DNA of 64,000 nt from Bacteroidia bacterium (GTDB taxonomy: Bacteria > Bacteroidota > Bacteroidia > Cytophagales > Cyclobacteriaceae), in NCBI GenBank assembly GCA_030432655.1, contig JAUILA010000002.1, forward strand, positions 62,001-126,000, read 5' to 3'. The position numbers and the translations under genes were made by a program. A model generated the notes under the pieces. The model was not told where the DNA came from, searched no databases, and worked only from the letters and a program-made list of their open reading frames with translations. Positions 1 to 6,668 of the stretch are shown here, one piece after another (positions within the stretch are counted from its first letter, which is position 1; each line of letters starts with the position of its first letter).

Positions 1-1161
1 ATGAAATTCCGTACCTCAATTAAAATCCACCCGAAATACTGGGATTTTAAATTGTCCACGATTAAACCAGCTGCCCCAGCTGCCCTGGAATTAAATCATG
101 AGCTCAATGTGTTAGCAGATGATGTTCTGAAGCAGGCTTCCAGGCTTCGGGATGAAAAGGAGATGGTCACCCGGGCGGAATACAAGGACCTTGTGAATCG
201 TATAATCAACAAGAACGAGGTGCCGGCCAACCAGGAGAAATTGTCAGTTCACGTCAATCAGTTCATGCGTTTCAAATACCGGCAGTCCACCGAAGGAACG
301 ATGAAGGAATACCGGACGGTCTTCAGTGCTTTGTCAGACTACCAGAAGAAATTCGGATTGAACATGACTCTGATGGATTTCAACCGGGAGTTCTTTCATA
401 AGTATGAAGAATTCCTGAGCAAGCGAAAGGTAAATAAAAAGAATGGCGAAATCGGATTGCTTAATGATACGGTAGCTAAATACATTTCCAGTCTGAAGGT
501 ATTTCTTTCCTGGTCACATCGGGAAGGACATGCAGTGCATCCCGATGCGCTTCGTCCGCATAAGTCTGCCTATAAGAAAAAGCAGTACAATGAAATTGTA
601 GTGCTTTCGGAGGAAGAGGTTCAGCGGATCCTGGAATACGATTTCGGCTCACGGACATATCTTGACCGTGTCCGGGATTTATTTTGCTTTGCCTGTTTCA
701 CCGGACAGCGCTATTCGGATATCATGCGATTTGACAAACTGGACTTCAAGGATAACAAGTGGGCGTTTCTTTCTGCGAAATCCAAAAAGAAAGTAACAGT
801 CCCATTCAATGGCTTTATCGCCCAGGCATTACCGATCCTGGAGAAGTATGATTATGAGCTGCCCAAGATCTCCAATCAGAAGTTCAATGCCTACCTGAAA
901 GAAATTGGTAAGATTGTTGGTATAGATGAACCGGTGAAGATCACCCGGTTTCGCGGATTGAACGAAGTGGTCATCGAACGACCCAAATACAAGTTCATGA
1001 GCAGTCACATGGGCCGGCGAACATTAGTGACCATTCTCCTGTCAAAAGGAGTGCCTATTACACTGGTGCAGAAGATTACACAGCATTCGGATATCCGGAC
1101 GCTGATGAAGTATGAATCTGCCAATACGGATCAGTTGATTGACGCCCTGGATAAACTGTAA
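1..1161 (+). CDS. Tyrosine recombinase / phage-type integrase, probably 5'-truncated by the window edge
   Basis: Site-specific recombinase of the Bacteroidota integrase type, expected to cut and rejoin the element at its attachment site. The reading frame opens with the tail of an arm-binding domain (IKIHPKYWDF, residues 7-16). A SAM-like core-binding domain follows (about 80-180), then the catalytic domain with R237 (TGQRYSDI), H336 and R339 (HMGRR), H362 and nucleophile Y371 (LMKYES). Relatives usually carry another 20-30 residues before the IKIHPKYWDF segment, so the ATG at base 1 may be internal and the real start may lie upstream of the window. The next gene begins 2 bases after the stop, suggesting translational coupling. 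Its position in an island abutting tRNA-Pro fits an element integrase. The family call is firm; the start is not. Confidence 0.9.
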   Translation: MKFRTSIKIHPKYWDFKLSTIKPAAPAALELNHELNVLADDVLKQASRLRDEKEMVTRAEYKDLVNRIINKNEVPANQEKLSVHVNQFMRFKYRQSTEGTMKEYRTVFSALSDYQKKFGLNMTLMDFNREFFHKYEEFLSKRKVNKKNGEIGLLNDTVAKYISSLKVFLSWSHREGHAVHPDALRPHKSAYKKKQYNEIVVLSEEEVQRILEYDFGSRTYLDRVRDLFCFACFTGQRYSDIMRFDKLDFKDNKWAFLSAKSKKKVTVPFNGFIAQALPILEKYDYELPKISNQKFNAYLKEIGKIVGIDEPVKITRFRGLNEVVIERPKYKFMSSHMGRRTLVTILLSKGVPITLVQKITQHSDIRTLMKYESANTDQLIDALDKL

Positions 1162-1163
1162 TT

Positions 1164-1865
1164 ATGGAAATGAACCTGGACCGATATTTCTCCATGCGCA
1201 GCTGGGGAAAGAAATATCACCGATTTCAGATCGGTCCGCTGTTGTTTTCCAATAAGTACATGGCAGGCAATTACCTGCATATGAAGCTTTACAAGTCCTA
1301 TCTGAATCCGGATACCTATTCCAAATTCTACCAGTTTCACCTGAATTACTATCAATTAAAAACATCAGGATCGGAGGAACAATTTTTTCAGGTATTCTGG
1401 GATACGGTGAACAGGGGAATATGGATATGTCAAAACCACCCTCATTCAGTGAGAGCAACTAAGCGCTTACACAAGCTATTGATGGTTCAGGACTTTTTAA
1501 AAACTATTGATAAGTGGCAGCTTACATTTTCAAGGGATGAATTACTTGAGTTCAAGACTGCGGAAATCAATGAGCTTAATCTAAAAGTAAAGGCTTTGAA
1601 GTCTCAGCTGTCGGCCTACAAGGTAGATTATAAAATCAAGTGTCCAGATAAGGAGTCTATCATCTCACTGATGCTTCAGATAAGGAATCTGGAGAATGAG
1701 CAGGGCTCTCAGATATTCAAATGCCCAGGGCAATCAACTTGGGCGAAGATTGTTTCAAATTACTTCGAAACAAACGACGCTATTCCATTTGACACTGCAC
1801 TAAACTACTTCAGAGGAAAGTCAAGGATAAAGCATGAGACTTTAAACTCTCACAAGTTCCATTAA
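1164..1865 (+). CDS. Unknown 233-residue protein with central coiled coil, coupled to integrase
   Basis: I do not recognise this family. The ATG lies 2 bases after the integrase stop, so the two are probably co-transcribed and coupled; a second ATG two codons on could also serve. The N-terminal half is rich in aromatic residues (HRFQIGPLLFSNKY). Residues about 120-180 form a charged heptad-like stretch (EINELNLKVKALKSQLSAYK) that looks like a coiled coil. There is no signal peptide or membrane segment. The last 24 bases overlap the 3' end of the convergent Fic gene. Placement next to the integrase suggests an accessory of the integrative element, for example a recombination or regulatory partner, but no function can be claimed from sequence. 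Confidence 0.7.
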   Translation: MEMNLDRYFSMRSWGKKYHRFQIGPLLFSNKYMAGNYLHMKLYKSYLNPDTYSKFYQFHLNYYQLKTSGSEEQFFQVFWDTVNRGIWICQNHPHSVRATKRLHKLLMVQDFLKTIDKWQLTFSRDELLEFKTAEINELNLKVKALKSQLSAYKVDYKIKCPDKESIISLMLQIRNLENEQGSQIFKCPGQSTWAKIVSNYFETNDAIPFDTALNYFRGKSRIKHETLNSHKFH

Positions 1866-2969
1866 TGGCTCAAAAGAGTACAGTGCGGGTCTTCTGCCAG
1901 CACTTTCCTCAATCGTTCTAATGAGACCATTATCTACCAATAATCTTGTAAATCTTGCTGCCGTGGGCGAGGGTATTCCGCTATTTGAAGTAAATCTGTT
2001 ATTTCTGAAAACAGGATTTGTAAAAACATAGTCAAGAGCATTAACGCTGTATTTTGAAGACAAAAGGTCCGCAAAAGTATTTTTCATGTCTTCATAAAGC
2101 GCTCTGATTTTTTCTGCAGTTTCCAGATTTCTTATTGCTTGCTGCTCGACAGCACTTAAGAAAAATGAACACCATTCTTCCCAGTCACCTTCTTCAGAAA
2201 CCTTTCTCATTTTATCAACATATTCATCCTTGTGCTCCTCCATGAATCCACTTATATAAAAGTGAGGAGCTGAAATTAAACCGGATGACCATAGCCATAA
2301 TGTTATTAACATTCGTCCAATTCTTCCATTGCCATCTTTGAATGGATGTAGGGCTTCAAACTCTACATGCATGATTGCCGTTTTTACTAATGAAGGATGG
2401 CTACTTCGGGCAGTATAATCAAATAGATTTTCTAGTCCTTCTTGCAATTTTTCTGGACTTATCGGAATAAACAAAATGTTTTTTTTCAGCTTATCCGCAA
2501 TATAATTTTGTTCTGATTTGAATTCACCGGGTGATTTTGAAGCTCCTCTTCCAAATGAGAGTAACTGTTGATGAATAGTTCGAATCATGGATATGGACAG
2601 TTCGTACCCATCGTTAAGTGCATTTTGAGCATTTAATAAAGCTCTTTGATAAAGAATCGTTTCAATAGCTTCAGACCTAAAATTTTGAGCAAGTGTAGGA
2701 TCATCTGGATTATCTGCTTCTAACTTTAGAATTTCATCCATTGTACTTATCGTGCCTTCCATTCTTGAAGAAATTACGGCCTCTTGATTTCTTAAGGGTG
2801 CCAGGAAAATCTCACTGTTATGCATATTTTTTAACATCTGATCATACCTGGCTAAGGCATCTGTAGCATTCAGAAGTTCGTTCATCAGTTTACCGTAATC
2901 GAGGTTTTTCGGAGGGAATTGATCGTAATGGTAATCAACTGCATTTTCTAAATTTAACTCCTGGCTCAT
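1842..2969 (-). CDS. Class II Fic-domain protein (likely AMP-transferase) with C-terminal winged helix
   Basis: Fic proteins transfer AMP or related nucleotides to hydroxyl side chains of target proteins. The core motif HPFKDGNGR lies at residues 208-216, with catalytic H208. The N-terminal inhibitory helix S-x-x-x-E-G is present at 67-72 (SSRMEG, E71), which marks an auto-inhibited class II enzyme like SoFic of Shewanella. The C-terminal 80 residues (IPSPTAARFTRLLVDNGLI and following) resemble a winged helix-turn-helix. At 375 residues the length matches SoFic (about 372), so the gene looks intact. It is visibly richer in A+T than the flanking genes and is inverted relative to the rest of the element, suggesting acquired cargo. 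Three copies of a TGATNATCA-core motif precede it and could be its operator. Its target is unknown; it could act as a toxin, regulator or defence effector. Confidence 0.93.
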   Translation of the reverse strand: MSQELNLENAVDYHYDQFPPKNLDYGKLMNELLNATDALARYDQMLKNMHNSEIFLAPLRNQEAVISSRMEGTISTMDEILKLEADNPDDPTLAQNFRSEAIETILYQRALLNAQNALNDGYELSISMIRTIHQQLLSFGRGASKSPGEFKSEQNYIADKLKKNILFIPISPEKLQEGLENLFDYTARSSHPSLVKTAIMHVEFEALHPFKDGNGRIGRMLITLWLWSSGLISAPHFYISGFMEEHKDEYVDKMRKVSEEGDWEEWCSFFLSAVEQQAIRNLETAEKIRALYEDMKNTFADLLSSKYSVNALDYVFTNPVFRNNRFTSNSGIPSPTAARFTRLLVDNGLIRTIEESAGRRPALYSFEPLMELVRV

Positions 2970-2970
2970 T

Positions 2971-3077
2971 TTGATGTTAATAATTTCAAAAAAATGATAA
3001 TCAAATCAATTATAGTTAAATATTTTAACATCAACAAGGTTTGATTATCATTTAATCCAAAATATGATAGTCAAATC
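2971..3077. promoter_or_regulatory. Operator-like array between fic and the HTH gene
   Basis: A 14-base sequence, AAATGATAATCAAA at 2992-3005, recurs as a perfect inverted copy at 3040-3053. A third copy at 3062-3077 (ATATGATAGTCAAATC) matches the 16-base form of the first at 14 of 16 positions. Each has a TGATNNTCA-type near-palindromic core. A second perfect inverted pair, TTGATGTTAA at 2971-2980 and TTAACATCAA at 3025-3034, is interleaved. The array sits directly upstream of the Fic start, so binding would be expected to control fic. The winged-helix end of Fic or the neighbouring HTH protein are the natural candidate binders, by inference only. Confidence 0.55.
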
Positions 3078-3147
3078 TTTTTGTCACTAATGGATTAATG
3101 ACAAGACACGTTGTTTATAAAAACCTGATAAAAGTGCGATGCAAAAC

Positions 3148-3180
3148 AAAAAAAGGTGCCAAAGATGATTGTCTTTGGCA
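3148..3180 (-). terminator. Minus-strand intrinsic terminator without an evident gene
   Basis: TGCCAAAGA (3157-3165) and TCTTTGGCA (3172-3180) form a perfect 9-bp stem with a 6-base loop. Read on the minus strand, the hairpin is followed by CC and seven Ts (3154-3148), a classic rho-independent terminator. No minus-strand coding region ends just to its right, so it either ends a short transcript antisense to the HTH gene leader or shields the fic promoter from read-through. Confidence 0.55.
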
Positions 3181-3240
3181 AAAGAACCTTCCGAATGCTA
3201 AATCAGCTTTACTATTTGCTTCAACTTAATTCAATTAATA

Positions 3241-3522
3241 ATGCAAATATTTAATTCTGAAGCTTTTTTGGACTGCATCCAGGATGTGGTTCGAAAAGAG
3301 ATCCGCCAGGCACTTAATGATGCCAGACAGGATCCCCACCCCAAAGACGATAAAGACCGATTACTTACCAAAAAGGAAATGGCCGAAGAGCTGAATGTTT
3401 CCCTGGTCACGCTGACCGAATGGATGAAACAGGGCCTTCCATTTCTTCGCCTCAATAAGCGAGTTTATTTCAAACGGAATGAGGTCATTAATTCGATGAC
3501 CCACAACCGGCTAAAAAAGTAA
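3241..3522 (+). CDS. Small HTH DNA-binding protein, excisionase/MerR-like
   Basis: This 93-residue protein carries a helix-turn-helix of the excisionase/HTH_17 class. Residues about 40-85 read KEMAEELNVSLVTLTEWMK, followed by a short wing (LPFLRLNKRVYFKRNEV). Such proteins commonly act in Bacteroidota integrative elements as recombination directionality factors or as transcription regulators of the element's replication genes. It lies between the divergent fic gene and the helicase gene, as expected for a switch protein of the island. The 270-base leader contains the fic operator array and a minus-strand terminator. A perfect 10-bp hairpin starts within its stop codon. The DNA-binding role is well supported; excision versus regulation cannot be separated here. 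Confidence 0.8.
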   Translation: MQIFNSEAFLDCIQDVVRKEIRQALNDARQDPHPKDDKDRLLTKKEMAEELNVSLVTLTEWMKQGLPFLRLNKRVYFKRNEVINSMTHNRLKK

Positions 3523-3546
3523 AGCAAACCCTGCCAGGTTTGCTTT
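3521..3546 (+). terminator. Strong hairpin immediately after the HTH gene
   Basis: AAAGCAAACC (3521-3530) and GGTTTGCTTT (3537-3546) form a perfect 10-bp stem with a 6-base loop, beginning inside the HTH stop codon. The U-tract is poor (TTTGCTT), so it could be a weak terminator, an attenuator ahead of the helicase gene, or an mRNA-stabilising stem. Confidence 0.5.
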
Positions 3547-3633
3547 GCTTCAACGAAGTGGTGTCAACGTTTCATTGTTCAATAACTAAAGATATCACTT
3601 CCTGCCCTTTTTCAAAACTCAAATTTTCAAGGA

Positions 3634-4797
3634 ATGAAATCTTTAGATCAGAATTCGAATGATCCGACTATCCGTATGTACCGGTATCTGTCATCCCGGT
3701 ATGATTTCCAGCTCAACGAAATATTGAATGTCGTTCTTGCTAGTGAAAAGAAAAAAGATGAATACAAGGTCATCAACTCCAGTGACCTGTTTATAGAAGC
3801 CCGTGCCGCAGGTTTCCGTGCCTCTGTAGCTGATATTAATGTGTTCATGACCTCCAGCTACATCCGGAGGATAAATCCGTTAAAAGACTATTTCTCGAAG
3901 TTTGAAGTGTTGTATCAGGAGGAATATGATGGAGATTGTATCGAACGATTTAGTGAATACATCCGTGTCCAGGATCAGGATCGTTTTGCGATGCAATTTA
4001 AGAAATGGCTGGTTCGGTCAATAGCATGTGCATTGGAGGATGATACCTTTAACAAGCAGGCGCTCATTTTTGTCCAGGACAAACAGAACAGTGGGAAGAC
4101 TACCCTCACCCATTTTCTGGTACCACCAGATCTTGCACAATACTCTGCAGAAAATATATCTACCGATAAAGATAGTCTGATTGCCCTAACAGAGAATTTC
4201 CTGATCATTCAGGACGAGCTGTCCACTTTTTCGCGAACAGAGATCAATGCCCAGAAGGCACTGATGAGTAAGGCAAGTGTAAAAGTCCGTCATCCGTATC
4301 ACCGCAAGTCCACCAAGAGTCCCAGGCGGGCTTCCATCCTTGGATCCACCAATAAGGCAGAATTCCTGACCGATGAAACGGGAAGTGTCCGTTGGCTTTG
4401 TTTCTATGTCCAGGAGATTGAATGGAAATACAAGCAAGAGGTTAATATCAATAAAGTCTGGTCCCAGGCCTATCAGCTTTATAAATCGGGATTCTCCTAT
4501 AACATGACTTCTGAAGAAATCCGGGAGAATGAACAGTTCAACAGCCGGTTCAAATCGCTGACAGCAGAAGCCGAATTAATCCAGCGGTTTTATTCTCCCG
4601 GAACTAAAGATGATTCACATGATTTCCTGACGGCCACAGAAATAAGTGAAGAGCTCATGATTGAGACCAATTCGAAGATCCGGATTACACCCAGGGAGAT
4701 CGGCCGGGCCATGGTGCTTTTGGGTTTTCAGCAGGTGCAACAGCGGCGGGATAACAGCTCGATTCCGATAAGAGGCTATTACATTTTTCGAAATTAA
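3634..4797 (+). CDS. VapE-type / superfamily 3-like helicase, probable replication initiator of the element
   Basis: The protein (387 residues) belongs to the virulence-associated protein E group of P-loop ATPases found in phages and satellites. A helical N-terminal region precedes the ATPase. Walker A is KQNSGKTT (150-157, K155), an acidic Walker B pair follows NFLIIQ at D194-E195, the sensor motif GSTN is at 237-240 and a probable arginine finger is R253 in GSVRW. The C-terminus, from about 310, resembles a winged-helix DNA-binding end (PREIGRAMVLLGFQ). Proteins of this kind serve as Rep helicases in staphylococcal pathogenicity islands. Direct repeats that look like iterons begin one base after its stop, supporting an initiator role. 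A true primase domain is not visible; that part may be supplied by the Toprim protein downstream. Confidence 0.85.
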   Translation: MKSLDQNSNDPTIRMYRYLSSRYDFQLNEILNVVLASEKKKDEYKVINSSDLFIEARAAGFRASVADINVFMTSSYIRRINPLKDYFSKFEVLYQEEYDGDCIERFSEYIRVQDQDRFAMQFKKWLVRSIACALEDDTFNKQALIFVQDKQNSGKTTLTHFLVPPDLAQYSAENISTDKDSLIALTENFLIIQDELSTFSRTEINAQKALMSKASVKVRHPYHRKSTKSPRRASILGSTNKAEFLTDETGSVRWLCFYVQEIEWKYKQEVNINKVWSQAYQLYKSGFSYNMTSEEIRENEQFNSRFKSLTAEAELIQRFYSPGTKDDSHDFLTATEISEELMIETNSKIRITPREIGRAMVLLGFQQVQQRRDNSSIPIRGYYIFRN

Positions 4798-4908
4798 GGT
4801 GCTTCAGGTGCTACAAGTTAGAAAAACACTGATTCTAAAGAATAGAGAAATATTTTTGAAGCAGGTGAAAAGAAAAATAACTGCTACAGTGGTGCTACAA
4901 ATGCTACA
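4798..4908. other. Candidate replication origin: TGCTACA iterons around an AT-rich core
   Basis: Two tandem 9-mers, GGTGCTTCA (4798-4806) and GGTGCTACA (4807-4815), lie on the left. TGCTACA recurs on the right at 4882-4888, 4893-4899 and 4902-4908, with spacings of 11 and 9 bases. Between the clusters is a 66-base A+T-rich segment (4816-4881). Two iteron clusters around an AT-rich region just downstream of a helicase gene is the layout known for SaPI origins. The repeats are seen directly; the origin function is inferred. Confidence 0.55.
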
Positions 4909-4965
4909 AAACTGACCAGGAAGCAGCTGAAGTACCTGCTATTTTAATTTACATCACAGAAAAAG

Positions 4966-5874
4966 ATGAATGCAGAACAAGCGAATAAGGTATCGATTGA
5001 AGAGTACCTGAAAAGAAAAGGTATTGATCCGAAGCGGCGTTATCCGGGATACCTGATGTACCGGGTTCCTTGGAGAAATGACAGCCGGCCATCACTGAAA
5101 GTGGACCTGAGGAAAAATCTATGGATTGATTACGGATCTGGAAAAGGAGGGACCCTCATTGATTTGATCCGGAATATGAAACCAAACATATCAGTGAAAG
5201 ATGCCATCCAGGAAATTAACCGGAACAGTTCTCTTTTTTCTTTTCACCAGCAACCCTCTAAAGAAGAGAAGGTGAATTCCGGAATCAGTATCATAAAGAT
5301 CAAACCGATCGGTACGAATCCGGCACTTACGAATTACCTCCGGGAGCGTTGCATTGATCCGGAAACAGCTAGGCACTACTGCAGTGAAGTTTATTACAAA
5401 GTGAATGGTAAATCCTATTTCGGTATTGGGCATGAAAGTGAAAATGGCTGGCATATCCGGAACAAATACTGGAAAGGGTGCACGGGACAGGGCATCACTC
5501 ACTTTAAGATTGATTCCAGGCAGATAGCTGTTTACGAAGGAATCTTTGATATGCTGAGTTATCAGCAATTGAAAATAAATTTCACTAAACCAGATATCTT
5601 AATTCTGAATTCCACTGTCAATTTAAACGGAGGCAGGAAGGTGCTCAAGGAATATGCCAGAATAGATTTATTCCTGGACAATGATCAATCTGGCGATGAA
5701 GCTACCAGAAAAATCAGAAACGCGTTTCCATTCAGTCAGGATAAACGGGAGATTTACCAAGGATTCAAAGATCTTAATGCCTTTCACGTTTCAAAAATCT
5801 CCGATGGAATGAAGTTGGATAACGAACCGGAAGCAAGCCATGTTTTGGTAAGACCAAAACGGCTTTATCGCTGA
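4966..5874 (+). CDS. Toprim-domain primase-like protein with degenerate zinc finger
   Basis: The N-terminal 90 residues follow the DnaG CHC2 layout (VPWRNDSRPSLKV, then LWIDYGSGKGGTLIDLI). The Cys and His zinc ligands are replaced, for example by Y56 and S58 around GSGKGG. A Toprim domain follows, with its glutamate at E191 (VYEGIFD) and the acidic DxD at D238/D240 (FLDNDQSGDEA). Proteins of this build (about 300 residues) are common in Bacteroidota mobile elements and are annotated as DNA primase or Toprim proteins. The pairing with the VapE helicase and the iteron cluster upstream suggests a replication module for the element. Whether it synthesises primers without zinc ligands is uncertain. 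Confidence 0.85.
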   Translation: MNAEQANKVSIEEYLKRKGIDPKRRYPGYLMYRVPWRNDSRPSLKVDLRKNLWIDYGSGKGGTLIDLIRNMKPNISVKDAIQEINRNSSLFSFHQQPSKEEKVNSGISIIKIKPIGTNPALTNYLRERCIDPETARHYCSEVYYKVNGKSYFGIGHESENGWHIRNKYWKGCTGQGITHFKIDSRQIAVYEGIFDMLSYQQLKINFTKPDILILNSTVNLNGGRKVLKEYARIDLFLDNDQSGDEATRKIRNAFPFSQDKREIYQGFKDLNAFHVSKISDGMKLDNEPEASHVLVRPKRLYR

Positions 5875-6125
5875 GGGATATTCAGCCAGGATTCACTTCG
5901 TTCATCCATCAAGAAATAGTTGCGTCAATTCGCTTTTTGAATCAAAAAGCACATCTTGCTTTTGCAGCTCCATTGTGGGAGTGCTTTTGTCAATTTGTAA
6001 TATTCAAATGTCAATCAGAATAATAAAAGGGGATTTAGTATTTTTAAAGCTGATGCGGCCGTAAATGTTACTAATACACTAGAAGTTTTTGATCATGCTT
6101 CTAAAGCCTGATATGAATTAAATGA

Positions 6126-6428
6126 ATGAGTATGTTTTTGGAGAAATATAGGTTATTGCCCAATAAACTTTTCGGAATTATTTTTTGGAATATGTTCTTT
6201 TTTCTCTTCGTGATACACTGTATACGGGGCATACTTATCCTATTGGGTGATCCAAGTGTAGAATTAGAGGGTGTAGACATATCTGTAACACAGAATTTCC
6301 TTTCTAATTTCATTGCATTACCTCTATTTGCTGTCATGATATCAGGTTTGATATGGCTTTTTTTAAAATTTGGTAATTTGTGTTTAAAACTTTTTATCAA
6401 ATTCATTTTAATGTTTAAAAAATCATAG
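6126..6428 (+). CDS. Small two-TM membrane protein, unknown
   Basis: A 100-residue reading frame between the primase gene and the tRNA-Pro gene. It contains two hydrophobic stretches, residues about 15-41 (IIFWNMFFFLFVIHCIRGIL) and about 60-97, separated by an acidic loop (DPSVELEGVD). No family is recognised. Two adjacent in-frame ATGs (6126, 6132) are possible starts, and no clear ribosome-binding site is visible. Its composition is strongly A+T-rich, unlike the chromosome right of the tRNA, so it belongs with the element. It could be an accessory or cargo gene, or a non-coding open frame. Confidence 0.45.
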   Translation: MSMFLEKYRLLPNKLFGIIFWNMFFFLFVIHCIRGILILLGDPSVELEGVDISVTQNFLSNFIALPLFAVMISGLIWLFLKFGNLCLKLFIKFILMFKKS

Positions 6429-6468
6429 AGGTGATGGACGTAAAAATTTCTTGCTTCCCATGTAGATT

Positions 6469-6487
6469 TGTCCGCATTATGTCCGCA
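6469..6487. repeat. TGTCCGCA direct repeats beside the attachment region
   Basis: TGTCCGCA occurs at 6469-6476 and again at 6480-6487, an 11-base period (one helical turn). The pair lies 35 bases outside the tRNA-Pro 3' end on the element side. Short direct repeats in this position are often arm-type sites for tyrosine integrases. This is inference from position only. Confidence 0.4.
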
Positions 6488-6493
6488 AAAAGT

Positions 6494-6520
6494 AAAACCC
6501 ACTGATAATCAGTGGGTTTT
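6494..6520 (-). terminator. Terminator hairpin of tRNA-Pro
   Basis: AAAACCCACTGA (6494-6505) and TCAGTGGGTTTT (6509-6520) form a perfect 12-bp stem with a 3-base loop. It starts two bases beyond the tRNA-Pro 3' end. With A/T tracts on both sides it can act in both directions. Confidence 0.75.
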
Positions 6521-6521
6521 G

Positions 6522-6596
6522 TCGGGGTGAGAGGATTCGAACCTCCGGCCTCTGCGTCCCGAACGCAGCGCGCTAACCGGACTGCGCTACACCCCG
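6522..6596 (-). tRNA. tRNA-Pro (anticodon CGG)
   Basis: On the minus strand the acceptor stem CGGGGTG pairs with CACCCCG. The anticodon arm CTGCG-TTCGGGA-CGCAG gives anticodon CGG, and the T-arm is GGAGG-TTCGAAT-CCTCT. The discriminator is A, and CCA is not encoded. The 3' end faces the integrase-bearing element on its left, the usual geometry for integration into a tRNA 3' end. The duplicate half-site would lie left of the window. Confidence 0.93.
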
Positions 6597-6624
6597 TTAA
6601 TTCGAAATATCTTCGAAAGGAAGG

Positions 6625-6655
6625 CAAAATTAATACCTATTTAACTGAATTCAAA
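6625..6655 (-). promoter_or_regulatory. Promoter of tRNA-Pro
   Basis: On the minus strand TTTG (6655-6652) is followed after 19 bases by TAATTTTG (6632-6625), a full match to the Bacteroidota -33/-7 consensus. Transcription would start near 6618, about 22 bases before the tRNA. Confidence 0.65.
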
Positions 6656-6668
6656 CAGGAGCCAGCGA

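Noticed and set aside
5932-5950. GCTTTTTG-AAT-CAAAAAGC hairpin after the primase gene as a terminator.
   Set aside because: The stem is A/T-rich with no U-tract behind it; it is a real inverted repeat but not convincing as a terminator.
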